Source: DATHRK01 sp035465395 (lineage in GTDB: Bacteria > Gemmatimonadota > Gemmatimonadetes > Longimicrobiales > RSA9). From it: DNA of 64,000 nucleotides. The position numbers and the translations under genes were made by a program. Location: contig DATHRK010000102.1 in assembly GCA_035465395.1 (NCBI GenBank), positions 1 through 64,000 of the forward strand, given 5' to 3'. Positions 18,731-27,994 of the stretch are shown here, one piece after another (position 1 is the stretch's first letter; every line of letters starts with the position of its first letter). Under the pieces are notes generated by a model. The model saw nothing but the letters and a program-made list of their open reading frames with translations. It had not been told where the DNA came from and ran no database searches.

Positions 18731-21297
18731 GCGACCTCCTCGCCGAGCTTGGCGAACAGCGCGGACGCCACCTCGTCGATGTTGCCCGCCCCCATGACCA
18801 GCATGACGTCGCCGGCGCGTGCGGCGCCGCGCAGCGCCACGGGCAGGGTCGCCAGATCGGGGTGGTAGACGACGTGGGCCCCGGCTTCACGCGCGGCGTC
18901 GGCGACCAGCTCTCCGGTCACCCCGGCGATGGGCTCCTCCCGTGCCGGATAGACGTCGGTGACCCACACCGCGTCCGCGGCGGCCAGAGTCGAGCCCATG
19001 GCGGGCGCGAAGTCGCGGGTGCGCGTGAAGAGGTGCGGCTGGAACACCGCGACGATGCGCCGACCCGGGTGCGCGGCGCGCGCCGCGGCGAGCGTCGCCG
19101 CCAGCTCCGTGTGGTGGTGCGCGTAGTCGTCGACCACCTTCACGCCGGCGCGCTCCCCCAGCACGTCGAAGCGACGCGCGACCCCCGTGAACCGTCCGAG
19201 GCCCGCGACCGCGGAGGCGAAGTCCGCGCCCAGGTGCCGCGCGGCGGCGAAGGCGGCGAGCGCGTTCCGCACGTTGTGCTCCCCCGGCGCGCCGAGCCGC
19301 ACGGTGCCGAGCGGTGCGTCTCCGTCGACCACCGTGAAGGTCGAGCCCTCGGCGTCCGAGCGGACATCGGTGGCGCGCAGATCGGCGGCAGCGCCGGTGC
19401 CGTACGTCACGACCGGCGCACCGGCGTGGCGAGCCGCCAGACGCGCCGCGCCGGGGTCGTCCGCGCACGCGATCAGCAGGCCGTCGGCGGGCAGCGCCGC
19501 GACGTAGGTGTCGAAGGCGTCCTCGACGGCTTCCAGCGAGCCGTAGACGTCGAGGTGGTCGGCCTCGAGGTTGGTGACGATCGCGACGGTCGGGCGGAGC
19601 GCGTGGAACGAGCGATCGTACTCGTCGGCCTCGACGACGAAGAGGTCCCCTTCCCCGAGGCGCAGCCCACCGCCCCAGGCGTCGATCCGGCCGCCGACCA
19701 TCGCCGTCGGATCCAGCCCGGCGGCGTCGAGGATCGCCGCCGTCATCGCCGTCGTCGTGGTCTTGCCGTGTGTCCCGGCCACGCCGACGACGGTCCCGCG
19801 GTTCACCAGCGCGCCCAGCGCGCGGGCGCGCTTCATGACCGGGATTCCGCGCGCGCGGGCACGCGCCAGCTCCGGGTGGTCCGCGGGCACGGCCGCGGTC
19901 GTGACGACGGCGACCGCGTCCTCCACGTGCGCGGGGTCGTGCCCCTGCTCCACGCGAGCGCCGCGGTCCCGCAGCGCCTTGCCGATCGCGCCCGGCCGCA
20001 GGTCGCATCCCGAGACGGCGCCGCCGCTGCGCAGGATCAGCTCGGCGAGGACCGACATGCCCGCGCCGGCCACGCCCACCAGGTGCACCGGGCCGGTGCG
20101 GGCGAGCGCGACGAGATCCACCTCGTTCTCCGGGTCGCCGCCCCGGTGGACGTGCCCGGCGCCGGCGCCCGCCCGGTCGGCCAGCGCCAGGACGTCGGCC
20201 GCGATGGACTCGGCGGCCTGGGGCCGGGCGCGCGACCGCGCACTCTCGGCGATGCGGGCCCGAGCCGCCGGGTCGGCCGCCAGCTCCATGAGAGCCCGCC
20301 AGAGCCGTTCGGGCGTGGCCTCCGCCTGCTCGAGCACCTGCGCGGCGCCCGCCGCGGCGAGCGCCTCGGCGTTGACGCGCTGGTGGTCCGCGGCGGCGGT
20401 GGGGAGCGGGATCAGGATCGACGGAACCCCCCAGGCCAAGAGCTCGCCCGTAGTGCTCGCCCCGGCGCGTGACACCGCGAGGTCCGCCGCCGTTAGGGCC
20501 GCTGGCATGTCGTTCAGGTAGCCCTCCAGGCGGACCCACTCCGGCGAGCCCGCGGCCGCGAGCTCGTCCCGGACCGCCTCCAGGTGGTCGGGCCCGGTGA
20601 CCCACAGCAGGACGAGGTCGGCGGGCGGCGCGGGCAGGTCTCCGCGGGCCACAGCGGCGATCGCGCCGGACAGCGACCGGTTGATCGCGAGCGCTCCCTG
20701 GCTGCCCCCGGTCACGAGCGCCACCGTGGCGTCGGCGGGCAGCCCGAGCCGTGCGCGCGCGCGTGCGCGGTCATCGTCGGCATCCGGTGTCCGCACCGGC
20801 GTACCGCTCTCGAGGACTTCGGTCCCCGGGCCGGGCTTGAGGTGCGCCGCGGCTTCGGGGAACCCGAGGTGGATCTGCCGGGCGCGCGGCGCCATCCAGC
20901 GCGTCACCAGCCCGGGGTAGGCGTTCTGCTCCTGCAGCACGATCGGCACGCCCCGCAGGTGCGCGACCAGCGCGGCCGGCCCGCTCGCGTAGCCGCCCGT
21001 CCCCACGAACACGTGCGGACGGAAGCGCGCGCACAGGCTGCGCACCGCCAGCAGGCTGCGGACCAGCGCCGGGACCAGCCGCCAGTTGCGCCAGGGCCGG
21101 TCGCGGCGCAGCGGCTCGATCGGCAGGAGCGTGTGCGGCACGCCGCGCTCCGGAAGCACGCGCGCCTCGATGCCGCGCCGGGCGCCCACGAAGTGCGATT
21201 CCAGGTCGGCGCGCAGCGCCCGCATGGCCGCCTCGATCGCGAGCGCCGGGTACAGGTGCCCGCCCGTGCCGCCGCCGGCGAAGAGGACGCGCGTCAT
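18727..21297 (-). CDS. murG/murC: MurG-MurC single reading frame (fusion or coupled pair)
   Basis: 856 codons without a stop. Residues 1-365 are MurG, which adds GlcNAc to lipid I: FAGGGTGGHLYPALAI, VGTGGYASGPA, VTGGSQGA and SRAGASTTGELLAWGVPSI are its hallmarks. After a Gly/Ala/His-rich linker (about 366-392), residues 393-856 are MurC, the UDP-MurNAc L-alanine ligase: VGVAGAGMSVLAEL, P-loop GVAGTHGKTTTT, VVEADEYDRSF and DDYAHHHTELAAT. The two are normally separate proteins, here adjacent in the usual dcw order but with no stop between. An internal GTG at 20121, preceded by GGAG and 6 nt, would by itself give a normal 464-aa MurC. So either a bifunctional enzyme or two products from one frame is possible. 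ATG at 21297 overlaps the ftsW stop; the end overlaps ftsQ. Confidence 0.93.
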   Translation of the reverse strand: MTRVLFAGGGTGGHLYPALAIEAAMRALRADLESHFVGARRGIEARVLPERGVPHTLLPIEPLRRDRPWRNWRLVPALVRSLLAVRSLCARFRPHVFVGTGGYASGPAALVAHLRGVPIVLQEQNAYPGLVTRWMAPRARQIHLGFPEAAAHLKPGPGTEVLESGTPVRTPDADDDRARARARLGLPADATVALVTGGSQGALAINRSLSGAIAAVARGDLPAPPADLVLLWVTGPDHLEAVRDELAAAGSPEWVRLEGYLNDMPAALTAADLAVSRAGASTTGELLAWGVPSILIPLPTAAADHQRVNAEALAAAGAAQVLEQAEATPERLWRALMELAADPAARARIAESARSRARPQAAESIAADVLALADRAGAGAGHVHRGGDPENEVDLVALARTGPVHLVGVAGAGMSVLAELILRSGGAVSGCDLRPGAIGKALRDRGARVEQGHDPAHVEDAVAVVTTAAVPADHPELARARARGIPVMKRARALGALVNRGTVVGVAGTHGKTTTTAMTAAILDAAGLDPTAMVGGRIDAWGGGLRLGEGDLFVVEADEYDRSFHALRPTVAIVTNLEADHLDVYGSLEAVEDAFDTYVAALPADGLLIACADDPGAARLAARHAGAPVVTYGTGAAADLRATDVRSDAEGSTFTVVDGDAPLGTVRLGAPGEHNVRNALAAFAAARHLGADFASAVAGLGRFTGVARRFDVLGERAGVKVVDDYAHHHTELAATLAAARAAHPGRRIVAVFQPHLFTRTRDFAPAMGSTLAAADAVWVTDVYPAREEPIAGVTGELVADAAREAGAHVVYHPDLATLPVALRGAARAGDVMLVMGAGNIDEVASALFAKLGEEVA

Positions 21298-22568
21298 GCC
21301 GCCGCCCGCCTGCGGCGGTTCCGGCGCGCCGCCACCTGGCGTCGCCGCTCGGCCTGCGTGCGCCTCTCGCGGCCGCGCGCTTCCTCGTCCGCCGCGCGCG
21401 CGAGCGAGATCAGCAGCCCGGCCGCCGCGAGGCAGACGATCAAGCTCGAGCGGCCGTACGACAGGAACGGCAGCGTGAGGCCGGTCGTCGGCACGAGCGC
21501 CAGGTTGACCGCCATGTGCAGCAGCGCCTGGACGACGATGAGATTCGTCAGCCCGATCGCGAGCAACGCTTCGAACGGACCCGCGGAGCGCCGGGCGATG
21601 CGGTACCCGATGAGAGCGAACGCGACGAACGCGGCCAGGATCGCGGCGGTGCCGAGCAGCCCCCACTCCTCGCCGATCATCGCGAACAGGAAGTCGTTGT
21701 GGGGCTCGGGCAGGAAGCCGAACTTCTGCTGGCCACGCCCCACTCCCCGTCCCAGCCACCCGCCGCTGCCGACCGCGATGAGCGCCTGGTTGATCTGGTA
21801 GGCCACGCCGCCGGTGTCTCCGGCCGGATCCAGGAACGCGGCGACCCGGCCCGCGCGGTACGTCGCCCCGCTGATCTGGTGCAGCGCGAGCGGCGTCCCG
21901 ACCAGCCCCAGGGCCACGAAATGGGCGGGCCGGCCGCCTGCCGCGAATACCACGAGCGAGGCGAGCATTACGAGGAGCGCCGCCGAGGAGTAGTCCGGCT
22001 GCAGGACGAGGAGCAGCGCGAGGCCGCCCCACACCAGCAGGAACGGCAGCAGCCCCCGGCTGAGGCTGCGTAGCAGCTCGCGCTTGCGCACGGCGAGCGC
22101 CGCGGTCCACACGATCACCGCCAGCTTCGCAAACTCCACCGGCTGGATCGTGAGGGGCCCGATCGAGAGCCACCGCCGCGCGCCGTTCACGCGGGGCGCG
22201 ATGGTCTCGGTGCCGGGCAGGATCGTGATCAGCAGCAGGACCCCCGACGCCGCCAGAATGGGCCAGGCGAGCGCCCGCAGCAGCGCCGGCCGAACCTGGG
22301 CGCATATCACCAGGGCCAGCAGGCCGGCGGCGCCACCCAGCGCCTGGCGCACCACGAAATGGTAGTCGGGCAGGCCGCGAGACTGCGCCATTACGGCGCT
22401 GGCGCTGTACACCATCACCAGCCCGAACGCGAGCAGCGCGAGCGTGAGGATCAGCAGCGCGGGGGCCTCCCAGCCGCCCGGGCCCGGCGGTTCCGGACGC
22501 TCGGTGCCGAGCGCATCCATGCCGCGGCGCAGCCGCTCGCGCGCCGCCGACAGGGGCCGCGCGCTCAC
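21294..22568 (-). CDS. ftsW: Septal peptidoglycan glycosyltransferase FtsW
   Basis: 424 aa SEDS polymerase with about ten transmembrane helices that polymerises lipid II at the septum with FtsI. Family motifs: LQPDYSSAALLVML, GRGQQKFGFLPEPHNDFLFAMIGEE (loop with the catalytic Asp), and LPFLSYGRSS near the end. The N-terminus is a 50-residue cytoplasmic tail and the C-terminus is an Arg-rich tail. I start at the GTG at 22568, which overlaps the murD stop (GTGA), not at the upstream end of the open frame at 22649, which lies inside murD. The 3' end overlaps murG by 4 nt. Confidence 0.96.
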   Translation of the reverse strand: MSARPLSAARERLRRGMDALGTERPEPPGPGGWEAPALLILTLALLAFGLVMVYSASAVMAQSRGLPDYHFVVRQALGGAAGLLALVICAQVRPALLRALAWPILAASGVLLLITILPGTETIAPRVNGARRWLSIGPLTIQPVEFAKLAVIVWTAALAVRKRELLRSLSRGLLPFLLVWGGLALLLVLQPDYSSAALLVMLASLVVFAAGGRPAHFVALGLVGTPLALHQISGATYRAGRVAAFLDPAGDTGGVAYQINQALIAVGSGGWLGRGVGRGQQKFGFLPEPHNDFLFAMIGEEWGLLGTAAILAAFVAFALIGYRIARRSAGPFEALLAIGLTNLIVVQALLHMAVNLALVPTTGLTLPFLSYGRSSLIVCLAAAGLLISLARAADEEARGRERRTQAERRRQVAARRNRRRRAAA

Positions 22569-23950
22569 GCGGCCTCCCCCGCCCGGGCGAAGCGCGCGAA
22601 ACGCTCGCCGCGCTCGGCGTAGTCGCGGAACATGTCGTAGCTGGAGCACGCCGGCGCGAGGAGGATCGCGTCGCCCGGCCGCGCGAGCTCCTCGGCGCGC
22701 GCCAGAATGTCCTCGAAGTCGCCCGCGACCCGCTCGACCTCGACGGCGTCGCCGAGGTCGGCGGCGATCCTGTCGGCCGCGGCGCCGTAGGCCAGCACGA
22801 CGCGCGCGTGCTCCCTCAGGGCGGGCGCCAGCGAGGAGTACGGCTCGTTCTTGTGCACGCCGCCGAGCAGCACGACCCCCGGCCCCGGCAGGCTGCGGAT
22901 GGCCACCTCGGCGGACGCCACGTTGGTCGCCTTGGAGTCGTTGATCCAGCGGATCCCGTCCCGGTCCGCCACGGTCTCCAGCCTGTGCTCGAGCGGCCGC
23001 GCGGACCGCAGCCCATCCCGGATCGCCTCCAGCGGGGCTCCCACGAGATCGGCGGCCACCGCCGCGAAGAGCGCGTTGGCGACGTTGTGCACGCCCAGGA
23101 GCGGCAGCTCGTGCTGCGGGACCAACTCCTTCTCCCCCCTCTCACCCCGCAGCACGAGCTGACCGTCTTGCTCCAGCCACCCTCCCCGCTCATCCGCCCC
23201 GGGCGTGCTCGCCACGCGCACGAAGCGACGATCGCCCGGCGCGTCGCCGGCGAGGGCGATCACGTCCCGATCCTCGGCGTTCAGGATCCAGCGGCTTTCG
23301 GCGCTGGCGTTCCGGAAGAGGTTCCGCTTGTCCGCGTAGTAGGCGGCGACGTCCTCGTACCGGTCGAGGTGGTCGGGCGACAGGTTGGTGACGGCGCCTA
23401 TGTCCGGCGAGAAGGTGTCGACGTCGGCGAGCTGGAAGGAGCTCGCCTCGACCACGACCCAGTCGGGCTGCACCTCGCGGAGCGCCACCTCGCCCAGGGG
23501 CGCGCCGATGTTGCCCGCCGCCGGCGCGTCGATGCCGGCTGCACCGAGGAGCTGCGAGGTCAGCGCGGTCGTCGTCGACTTGCCGTTCGTACCGGTCACG
23601 GCGACGACGCCCCCCCGCAGAGAGCGGTAGCTGAACTCCAGCTCCGACACGCGCGGCACGTCGGCCAGCGCGGGATCGCGGAGGATCGAAGCCGTGGGCG
23701 GGATGCCCGGGCTGACCACGAGCAGGTCGCACGCGGCGAGGCGGGCCGCCGTGTGCCCGCCCAGCTCGGCGTCGCCCCCCAGCCGCCTGATCTCGGCAGC
23801 CGCCGCCCGCAGCTCGGGAGTCTCGCCCGCGTCGGAAGCGAACACGCGCCGTCCCTGGCGGAGCGCCAGCAGCGCGGCCACACGTCCCGAGCGTGCCAGG
23901 CCCAGGACGCCGACGCTGCGGGGGTCGGCGGCGAGCGACGGGTGCGCCAT
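22565..23950 (-). CDS. murD: UDP-MurNAc-L-alanine:D-glutamate ligase MurD
   Basis: 461 aa cytoplasmic Mur ligase that adds D-Glu to UDP-MurNAc-L-Ala. The N-terminal Rossmann domain starts VGVLGLARSGRVAALL; P-loop VTGTNGKSTTTALTSQLL is near 117; EASSFQL and the Mur ligase histidine region NLSPDHLDRY follow; the C-terminal domain has NDSKATN and GVHKNEPYSSL. The ATG at 23950 overlaps the mraY stop as TGATG, which fixes the start; the extended frame to 24538 is not used. Confidence 0.97.
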   Translation of the reverse strand: MAHPSLAADPRSVGVLGLARSGRVAALLALRQGRRVFASDAGETPELRAAAAEIRRLGGDAELGGHTAARLAACDLLVVSPGIPPTASILRDPALADVPRVSELEFSYRSLRGGVVAVTGTNGKSTTTALTSQLLGAAGIDAPAAGNIGAPLGEVALREVQPDWVVVEASSFQLADVDTFSPDIGAVTNLSPDHLDRYEDVAAYYADKRNLFRNASAESRWILNAEDRDVIALAGDAPGDRRFVRVASTPGADERGGWLEQDGQLVLRGERGEKELVPQHELPLLGVHNVANALFAAVAADLVGAPLEAIRDGLRSARPLEHRLETVADRDGIRWINDSKATNVASAEVAIRSLPGPGVVLLGGVHKNEPYSSLAPALREHARVVLAYGAAADRIAADLGDAVEVERVAGDFEDILARAEELARPGDAILLAPACSSYDMFRDYAERGERFARFARAGEAA

Positions 23951-25056
23951 CACCGGATCTTCAGGCTGCTGAGGGCGAGCAGGCTGGACAGGACGCCCAG
24001 GATCCAGAAGCGCGCGATGATCTTGCTCTCTTCCCAGCCGAGCTTCTCGAAGTGGTGGTGGAGTGGCGCCATCTTGAGGAGCCGGCGCCCCCGCCCGCGC
24101 ACCCGCGCGGTCCACTTGAAGTAGGTGACCTGGGCCATCACGCTGATCGCCTCGGCCACGAACACCGCTCCGGCGAGCGCGAGCAGGAACTCCGCCTTCA
24201 GCAGCACGGCCACGACCCCGAACGCGCCGCCCAGCGCCAGCGACCCGGTGTCCCCCATGAAGACATCGGCCGGGTGGGCGTTGAACCAGAGGAAGCCGAG
24301 CGATGCGCCCGCCAGCGCCGCGCAGAAGATCGCGAGCTCCCCCGCCCCGGGCAGGTAGAGCAGCCCGAGATAGGCCGACGCGTCCGCGCGCCCGATCAGG
24401 TACGCCAGCACAGCGAAGGTGGCCGCGGCGATGGCGGCCAGGCCGGCCGCCAGCCCGTCCAGGCCGTCGGTGAGGTTGACGGCGTTGGAGCTGCCCGTGA
24501 TCACCAGCATCACCCATGGCAGGTACAGCGCCTTCCACATCACCAGCATGTAGTCGGCGAGGAAGGGCACCTGCGTCGCGTTCGGCGGAAACGGGCTGAT
24601 GGGCCGACTCATCAGGTAGATACCCACGAGCAGGCCAAGTCCCCCCTGTCCGAGGATCTTGTACCGACCCACCAGCCCTTCCGTCCTGCGCCGGATCACC
24701 TTCAGGTAGTCGTCGAGGAAGCCGATCGCGCCCGTGCCGATGGTCACGCCCAGCGCCAGCAGCGTGAACGGCGTCGTGAGATCGGCCCAGAGCAACGTGC
24801 CGAGCAGCGCGGCGCCGACGATCAGCAAGCCGCCCATGGTGGGCGTGCCCGCCTTGCCCAGGTGCGTCTGCGGGCCGTCATCGCGCACGATCTGACCTAC
24901 GCGCAGCCGCGTGAGCCACCGGATCACCGCCGGTCCCAGCACGAAGGACAGCACGATCGCCGTCGCTGCCGCCATGCCCGCCCGGAACGTGATGTAGCGG
25001 AACAGATTGAAGACGATGTGTCGATCCGCGAGCGGGGCGAGCCAGTGAAAGAGCAT
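23950..25056 (-). CDS. mraY: Phospho-MurNAc-pentapeptide translocase MraY
   Basis: 368 aa integral membrane enzyme with about ten helices that makes lipid I from UDP-MurNAc-pentapeptide and undecaprenyl phosphate. Conserved motifs: GFLDDYLK (catalytic Asp pair), NLTDGLDGLAAG, NAHPADVFMGDTGSLALGG and MAPLHHHFEK. Length matches the family (about 360). Start and stop each overlap neighbours by one base (TGATG junctions with murF and murD). Confidence 0.97.
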   Translation of the reverse strand: MLFHWLAPLADRHIVFNLFRYITFRAGMAAATAIVLSFVLGPAVIRWLTRLRVGQIVRDDGPQTHLGKAGTPTMGGLLIVGAALLGTLLWADLTTPFTLLALGVTIGTGAIGFLDDYLKVIRRRTEGLVGRYKILGQGGLGLLVGIYLMSRPISPFPPNATQVPFLADYMLVMWKALYLPWVMLVITGSSNAVNLTDGLDGLAAGLAAIAAATFAVLAYLIGRADASAYLGLLYLPGAGELAIFCAALAGASLGFLWFNAHPADVFMGDTGSLALGGAFGVVAVLLKAEFLLALAGAVFVAEAISVMAQVTYFKWTARVRGRGRRLLKMAPLHHHFEKLGWEESKIIARFWILGVLSSLLALSSLKIR

Positions 25057-26483
25057 CAGTGCTGCTCTCCCCTCTCCCCGTTCTCCTCCACCGACTCACC
25101 CCGACCCACGGATTCGAGGATCGGCAGCAGCCGCTCCAGCGCGACGCCGCGCGATCCCTTCAGCAGCACCACCTCGTCCCCCCCGAGCCGCTCCGCGAGC
25201 ACGTCGCCGGCCCGCAGGGGGTCCTCCTCGTCGATCACCTCCGGCGCACCGCTTGTCCCGTCGAAAGCGCCGGCGAAGGCGCCCGTCGCGATTACGAGGT
25301 CGATGTCCAGGGCGGCGATCCGCCGCGCGGTACGAGCGTGCAGGTCGGCCGCGGCCGGGCCCAGCTCCAGCATCGACCCCAGGACGACGACGCGGCCTCC
25401 GCCGCGCGGAAGCTCGGCCAGCAACCCCGCGGCGGCCTCGGTGCTCGACGGGTTGGCGTTGTAGCAGTCGGCGAGCACGCGGAGGTCGCCGTAGCGGATC
25501 AACTCGGTGCGCAGCTTGGGCGGCTCGAGCGCTTCCAGGGCGGCGATCGCGCCGTCGGCCTCGACGCCCCAGCCGGTGCCCACGCCGAGTGCCAGCAGGG
25601 CGCTGCGAACGTGGTGGCGGCCCCGGTACCGCATCCGCACCTCCCTATCCCCCCACAGGAACCGGGACCGCCCATCCGCGTCCATTTCCACGTCGCGCGC
25701 GCGCAGACCTTCGTCGGCGCGCTGCGTGCACCCCGCCACGTGCACGATGTCCGCCAGCTCACGCGCGCGTTCGGCGAGCTCCGGCGGCTCCTCTCCCACG
25801 TACGCCGATCCGCCGGCGCGGAGGGACTCCACGAGGGCGAGCTTCTCCCGCATCACCCCCTCCACATCCCCGAGGCCCTCGAGGTGCCCCTCCGCGACCG
25901 TCGTGATGACCGCTACGTCCGGCTCCGTGATCGCGCCGAGCCGGGCGATCTCGCCCGGGGCGTTCGTGCCGACCTCGACGACCAGCACGTCGGCGTCGTC
26001 GGGAGCCGAGAGCAGCGTCTGCGGCGTGCCTACCAGGTTGTTCAGGTTGGCCGCGGTCGCGTGCACGCGGTACCGCGCACCGAGGACCGCCCGGGCCATG
26101 TCCTTCGTCGTCGTCTTGCCGTTGGTGCCCGTGATCGCACAGACCCGCGCCGAGAGCGACCGACGCCGCTCGCGGCCCAGGCCTCCCAGCGCCGCCAGCG
26201 TGTCGTCGACGACCCAGTAGTCGGGGCCCGTCGGTGCGTCCGAGGCACGGGCCTCCCAGAAGCGGCGGTCCACCACCACACCCCCCACGTCCCGCGCCAC
26301 CGCTTCCAGGAGGAACTCGTGCCCGTCGAACCGGTCCCCGCGGAGCGCCACGAACAGCGCGCCCGCCGCGAGTGTCCGGGTGTCCGTCTCCACGGCCGTA
26401 TAGGCGGCCGGGCCGTCGCCCGCCCGAGCGATCTCGACGCCGAGCGCGCGCGCCACGCGAGGCCGCGTCCAGAAGCCGCTCAC
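25056..26483 (-). CDS. murF: UDP-MurNAc-tripeptide:D-Ala-D-Ala ligase MurF
   Basis: 475 aa Mur ligase that adds D-Ala-D-Ala to complete the pentapeptide precursor. N-terminal domain holds VETDTRTLAAGALFVAL; P-loop ITGTNGKTTTKDM is near 115; NLNNLVGTPQTLL and VVEVGTNAPGEI follow; C-terminal domain has DCYNANPSST. Two GTGs stand in tandem; GGAGG is 6 nt before the second (26483), which also overlaps the murE stop as GTGA, so I use it. The C-terminal tail (residues about 455-475) is Glu-rich and unconserved. Confidence 0.96.
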   Translation of the reverse strand: MSGFWTRPRVARALGVEIARAGDGPAAYTAVETDTRTLAAGALFVALRGDRFDGHEFLLEAVARDVGGVVVDRRFWEARASDAPTGPDYWVVDDTLAALGGLGRERRRSLSARVCAITGTNGKTTTKDMARAVLGARYRVHATAANLNNLVGTPQTLLSAPDDADVLVVEVGTNAPGEIARLGAITEPDVAVITTVAEGHLEGLGDVEGVMREKLALVESLRAGGSAYVGEEPPELAERARELADIVHVAGCTQRADEGLRARDVEMDADGRSRFLWGDREVRMRYRGRHHVRSALLALGVGTGWGVEADGAIAALEALEPPKLRTELIRYGDLRVLADCYNANPSSTEAAAGLLAELPRGGGRVVVLGSMLELGPAAADLHARTARRIAALDIDLVIATGAFAGAFDGTSGAPEVIDEEDPLRAGDVLAERLGGDEVVLLKGSRGVALERLLPILESVGRGESVEENGERGEQH

Positions 26484-27994
26484 CACTCGCCTCCTCCGTT
26501 GGCCGCGAGCGGCGGCTCCGGCGCCGGCAGGCCCTCGGCCGCCGCCTCGGCGAGCAGCTCGGCGACCACCTCCCTCTCGTCGAAAGGCACGCTCTCGGTG
26601 CCGAAGAGCTGGTTGGTCTCGTGGCCCTTTCCGGCGAGGAGCACGAGGTCCCCCGCGCGCGCCCGCTCGAGCGCCATCCGGATGGCCTCGCGGCGGTCCA
26701 CCTCGCGCAGATAGCCGGCGTCCATTCCGGCCGTGATGTCGTCCAGGATGCGCTCGGGGTCCTCCGTGCGCGGGTTGTCCGACGTCACGATCGCGATGTC
26801 GGCGGCCTTCTGGACGGCGCCCCCCATCTCGGGGCGCTTGCCGCGATCCCGATCGCCGCCGGCTCCGAACACGACGATCAGCCGTCCGGCGACCAACGGA
26901 CGCAGCGCCTCCAGTACCCGCTCCAGGGCCTCCGGAGAGTGCGCGTAATCGCGCAGCACGGGACACGGTGTCGTGGCGATGCGCTCGAGCCGGCCGGGCG
27001 TCTGCGGCAGGGTCTGCAGCCGCTCCGCGATCTCCCTGCCGGGCCGACCCAGCGCGAGCGCGCAGGTCGCGGCCGCGAGGGCGTTCTCCACGTTGAACGC
27101 GCCCAGCAGAGGCAGGGCCACCGGCCAGCCGCCGGCGGGCGTGGCCAGGCGGAAGTCGGTCCCCTCCTCGTGCGGCATGACGTCCTCGGCGCACACCGAG
27201 GCGCTCGCGGCCGTCGCGCTGAACGAAAGGCGCCGCAGGGGACGGCTCTCGATCGGCTCCCATGCCGGTTCGTCGGCGTTGTACACCACGATCGCCTGCG
27301 GACCCAGCAGGTCCAGCAGCCGGAGCTTCGCCTCCAGGTAGGCGCTCTCCGAGCCGTGGTAGTCCAGGTGGTCCCGCGACAGGTTGGTGAAGGCCGCCAC
27401 GTCGAATCGGAGCGCGTCGGCGCGGCCCTGATCCAGCGCGTGCGAGGAGACCTCCATCGCCACCGTCCGGATGCCCTTCTCGACGAGAGCCGCGAGGGTC
27501 CGTGCGAGGCCGACCGGCCCCGGGGTCGTGAGCGTGGAGTCGAGGAGGGGCTCGCCGTCCTCGCCGCGCACGCCGAGCGTCCCGATCGACGCCGCGCCCT
27601 CGCCGACCAGCTGGCGCACGATGGCGACCGTCGTGCTCTTGCCGTTGGTGCCCGTCACGCCGACCAGCGTGAGCGCGTCGGCGGGGTCCTCGAAGGCCAG
27701 CGCGGCCGCGTGCGCCGCCGCCCGCCGTCCGTCGGTCACGAGGAGCTGCGGCACGTCGTCGGCCAACTGCCGCTCCACCAGCAGGCCAGCCGCGCCGGCC
27801 GCCACCGCTGCGTCGGCGAAGTCGTGCCCGTCGGCGCCGACGCCCTTCCAGGCGCAGAAGAGGTCCCCGGTGCCAACGACGCGGCTGTCCTCGGCGATTC
27901 CGGCGAGCGTCGCGTCGCCGCCGCTCCTGCCGCGCAGGAGGCCCCTGGCCTCGAGCCTCTCGGCGACCGCGTCCAGACGGAACGGCCGCGTCAT
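26480..27994 (-). CDS. murE: UDP-MurNAc-dipeptide:meso-DAP ligase MurE
   Basis: 504 aa Mur ligase that adds the third residue of the stem peptide. P-loop VTGTNGKSTTVAIVRQL is near 115; SSHALDQGR and NLSRDHLDYHGS are central; the C-terminal domain has VFGAGGDRDRGKRPEM and the substrate-selecting motif DNPRTEDPERI. DNPR is the motif of meso-diaminopimelate-type MurE, so the wall is most likely DAP-type. ATG at 27994 overlaps the ftsI stop (ATGA); the longer open frame to 28300 lies inside ftsI. The tail beyond residue 480 is Ala/Pro-rich. Confidence 0.96.
   Translation of the reverse strand: MTRPFRLDAVAERLEARGLLRGRSGGDATLAGIAEDSRVVGTGDLFCAWKGVGADGHDFADAAVAAGAAGLLVERQLADDVPQLLVTDGRRAAAHAAALAFEDPADALTLVGVTGTNGKSTTVAIVRQLVGEGAASIGTLGVRGEDGEPLLDSTLTTPGPVGLARTLAALVEKGIRTVAMEVSSHALDQGRADALRFDVAAFTNLSRDHLDYHGSESAYLEAKLRLLDLLGPQAIVVYNADEPAWEPIESRPLRRLSFSATAASASVCAEDVMPHEEGTDFRLATPAGGWPVALPLLGAFNVENALAAATCALALGRPGREIAERLQTLPQTPGRLERIATTPCPVLRDYAHSPEALERVLEALRPLVAGRLIVVFGAGGDRDRGKRPEMGGAVQKAADIAIVTSDNPRTEDPERILDDITAGMDAGYLREVDRREAIRMALERARAGDLVLLAGKGHETNQLFGTESVPFDEREVVAELLAEAAAEGLPAPEPPLAANGGGEW

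Noticed and set aside
17581..20472. 963-codon open frame on the plus strand
   Set aside because: Antisense to ftsA, ftsQ and murC; no domain and Arg/Pro-rich.
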